From positions 1 through 8,520 of the forward strand of contig JAAFHQ010000226.1 of the NCBI GenBank assembly GCA_013298445.1: a stretch of DNA of 8,520 nt, in the 5' to 3' direction. Below the pieces are notes generated by a model. The model ran no database searches. It was not told the DNA's origin and saw only the letters and a program-made list of their open reading frames with translations. Below are positions 7,333 through 8,520 of the stretch, in pieces. Every line of letters begins with the position of its first letter. Position 1 is the first letter of the stretch. This stretch comes from Chitinophagales bacterium (GTDB lineage Bacteria; Bacteroidota; Bacteroidia; Chitinophagales; Saprospiraceae). The position numbers and the translations under genes were made by a program.

Positions 7333-7448
7333 GGGGCAAAAATAAGTGATCATTTTTCTTGAGCCAGAGGATTAGATAAGACACTTAAAATGAAACGTTT
7401 ACTTATCTAATCCTCTGGCAAAATGATCACTTATTTTTTTATCGCCCC
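7333..7448. repeat. Long imperfect inverted repeat forming a 42-bp hairpin
   Basis: Arms 7333-7380 and 7402-7448 pair in three blocks: 7363-7380 with 7402-7419 (18 bp, perfect), 7338-7356 with 7420-7438 (19 bp, perfect), and 7333-7337 with 7444-7448 (GGGGC/GCCCC). The blocks are separated by a 6-base bulge on the left (7357-7362) and a 5-base bulge on the right (7439-7443); the loop is 21 bases (7381-7401). An A run in the left arm faces a T run of seven or more in the right arm, so on either strand an inner stem is followed by U residues. It can therefore act as a terminator after the upstream gene, in both directions. It is much longer than a normal terminator, which leaves a miniature transposon-like element as an alternative; no clear target duplication is seen. 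Confidence 0.85.
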
Positions 7449-7488
7449 TAATCCGGAGGGCCTGGGGAGCATTTTTATTCTCCATTTA

Positions 7489-7514
7489 TTTTAGGTATTT
7501 TACCACACCTAAAA
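7489..7514. promoter_or_regulatory. Perfect 8-bp dyad just upstream of the S58 peptidase gene
   Basis: TTTTAGGT (7489-7496) is exactly complementary to ACCTAAAA (7507-7514), with a 10-base spacer. The right arm ends nine bases before the ATG at 7524. It may be an operator, since TATTTTAG at 7487-7494 is one base from the Bacteroidota -7 consensus TAnnTTTG, or a leader hairpin near the ribosome-binding region. Which of these applies is not decided by sequence. Confidence 0.4.
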
Positions 7515-7523
7515 CCTGCTCCT

Positions 7524-8520
7524 ATGAAGGCCCTCTTTTTTTTGTTCTTAATCCTATTAACGCTCCAAGTTCAAGCCCAAAAGCCCCGTGCCCGCGACAT
7601 CGGCATCCCTTTTGAAGGCACGCCCGGCAAATACAACGCCATCACCGATGTAAAAGGAGTGGAAGTTGGCTACAGCACCATCATCTCTGGTCAGGGGCAA
7701 AACATCCGGGGTAAAGGCCCCGTGCGTACGGGTGTAACCGCCATCCTACCCCGTGGTCGCGTCAACAACCCCGTCTATGCCAACTGGTACACCCTCAACG
7801 GCAACGGTGAAATGACCGGCACCACCTGGATCACCGAATCCGGTTTTTTGGAAACACCCCTTATGATCACCAATACCAACAGCGTGGGCGTAGTGCGCGA
7901 TGCCGTGTTGAAATGGTTTGTGGACCACCACTGGTATCAGGAAGATTTTTGGTACACCTACCCAGTCGTAGCCGAAACCTACGACGGCTTCCTCAACGAC
8001 ATTTACGGCTTCCACGTCAAGGAAAGCCATGCTTATGCCGCACTCGACAGCGCCAAAACCGGACCCATCAAGGAAGGCAATGTGGGCGGCGGCACGGGCA
8101 TGATGTGTCTGGGTTTTAAAGGTGGCACGGGTACGGCTTCGAGGATTGTCAAAATTGCGGATTCGACCTACACCTTGGGGGTATTGGTGCAATCCAATTT
8201 TGGCTCCAAAAAGAATTTTCGCATTGCTGGAGTACCCATCGGCCAATTGTTGAAGGACACCTTGAATTACGAATACAAACAGGCCGCCCAACACTACCGT
8301 AAACCCGGCGATGGTTCGATCATTGTTGTCGTCGCCACCGATGCTCCGCTCCTGCCACACCAACTGAAACGTATTGCAGCCCGGGTGCCCCTGGGCGTCG
8401 GTATCGTGGGCGGGCGGGGCGAAAATGGCTCTGGCGACATCTTCCTCGCCTTCTCCACGGGCAATCCTGGCGCGTTTCAGCGCGAAAAATTCACCAAAGT
8501 AGTCGAGCTGCCCAATGATG
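7524..8520 (+). CDS. Secreted S58 family (DmpA-type) aminopeptidase, C-terminus outside window
   Basis: The first 332 residues of a DmpA/BapA-type N-terminal-nucleophile peptidase, a family that removes N-terminal D- or L-residues, or beta-amino acids, from small peptides and amides. Residues 1-18 are a signal peptide ending at QVQA, so it is exported. Family blocks run in order: RARDIGIPFEGTPGKYNAITDV at 22-43, GVEVGYSTI at 45-53, RTGVTAILPRG (68-78), TWITESGFLETP (101-112), NTNSVGVVRDAV (117-128), NVGGGTGMM (186-194), GVLVQSNFG (219-227), and GDGSIIVVVATDAPLLP (262-278). In this family the chain self-cleaves at the Gly-Ser bond of GDGS, making Ser265 the catalytic N-terminus of the small subunit; the motif is intact. 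NGSGDIFLAFST (301-312) also fits. Family length is typically about 370-400 residues, so only the end is missing. The ATG at 7524 begins the signal peptide; there is no Shine-Dalgarno. Which peptides it uses cannot be told from sequence. Confidence 0.94.
   Translation, partial: MKALFFLFLILLTLQVQAQKPRARDIGIPFEGTPGKYNAITDVKGVEVGYSTIISGQGQNIRGKGPVRTGVTAILPRGRVNNPVYANWYTLNGNGEMTGTTWITESGFLETPLMITNTNSVGVVRDAVLKWFVDHHWYQEDFWYTYPVVAETYDGFLNDIYGFHVKESHAYAALDSAKTGPIKEGNVGGGTGMMCLGFKGGTGTASRIVKIADSTYTLGVLVQSNFGSKKNFRIAGVPIGQLLKDTLNYEYKQAAQHYRKPGDGSIIVVVATDAPLLPHQLKRIAARVPLGVGIVGGRGENGSGDIFLAFSTGNPGAFQREKFTKVVELPND

Noticed and set aside
7333..7448. Long hairpin as an integron attC site or CRISPR repeat
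   Set aside because: No integrase core-site boxes, no cassette arrangement, and only one copy with no repeat-spacer pattern.
7746..8363. Minus-strand open frame of 205 codons
   Set aside because: It lies wholly antisense to the S58 peptidase, whose family motifs run without break through the same bases; long antisense frames are expected in this GC-richer codon usage.

Overview
This window looks like a chromosomal segment from a Bacteroidota bacterium, plausibly a Saprospiraceae relative such as Haliscomenobacter (genus is inference). Supporting signs are moderate GC, almost no Shine-Dalgarno sequences before the genes, A/T-rich leaders, a large two-FtsX-domain permease of the type that is abundant in this phylum, and a secreted protein built from carboxypeptidase-regulatory-like beta domains. 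There are six protein-coding genes, two of them cut by the window edges. I see no tRNA, rRNA, CRISPR array or transposase gene.

Layout. Positions 1-961 (minus) hold the N-terminal 320 residues of a class III adenylate cyclase fused to an AAA-type ATPase. It is divergent, across a 153-bp spacer, from a membrane-anchored M20 metallopeptidase (1115-2572, plus). An S33-type alpha/beta-hydrolase lipoprotein (2626-3672, plus) follows closely. A GC-rich hairpin terminator (3689-3725) separates it from a convergent 787-residue FtsX/MacB-type ABC permease (6122-3759, minus). The 434-bp gap upstream of the permease contains what reads as a complete enhancer-dependent promoter: two TGTCCGTT repeats spaced 21 bp apart, an IHF-type site, and a sigma-54-like -24/-12 element, all oriented toward the permease. 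The same gap also holds an unexplained segment (about 6420-6545). Then come a small secreted two-domain protein (6557-7303, plus), a 116-bp hairpin with 42 base pairs (7333-7448), and a secreted S58 DmpA-type aminopeptidase that runs off the right edge (7524-8520, plus).

How the genes may work together. Three unrelated peptidase families (M20, S33, S58) are encoded on the plus strand, each with an N-terminal export or membrane signal. This suggests hydrolysis of short or modified peptides in the cell envelope, but they are not one operon: a terminator, a convergent gene and a long hairpin separate them. The cyclase and the permease are separate transcription units on the other strand. The permease has no ATPase partner in view. 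The parts most worth a second look are the permease control region, the long hairpin, and the segment at 6420-6545.
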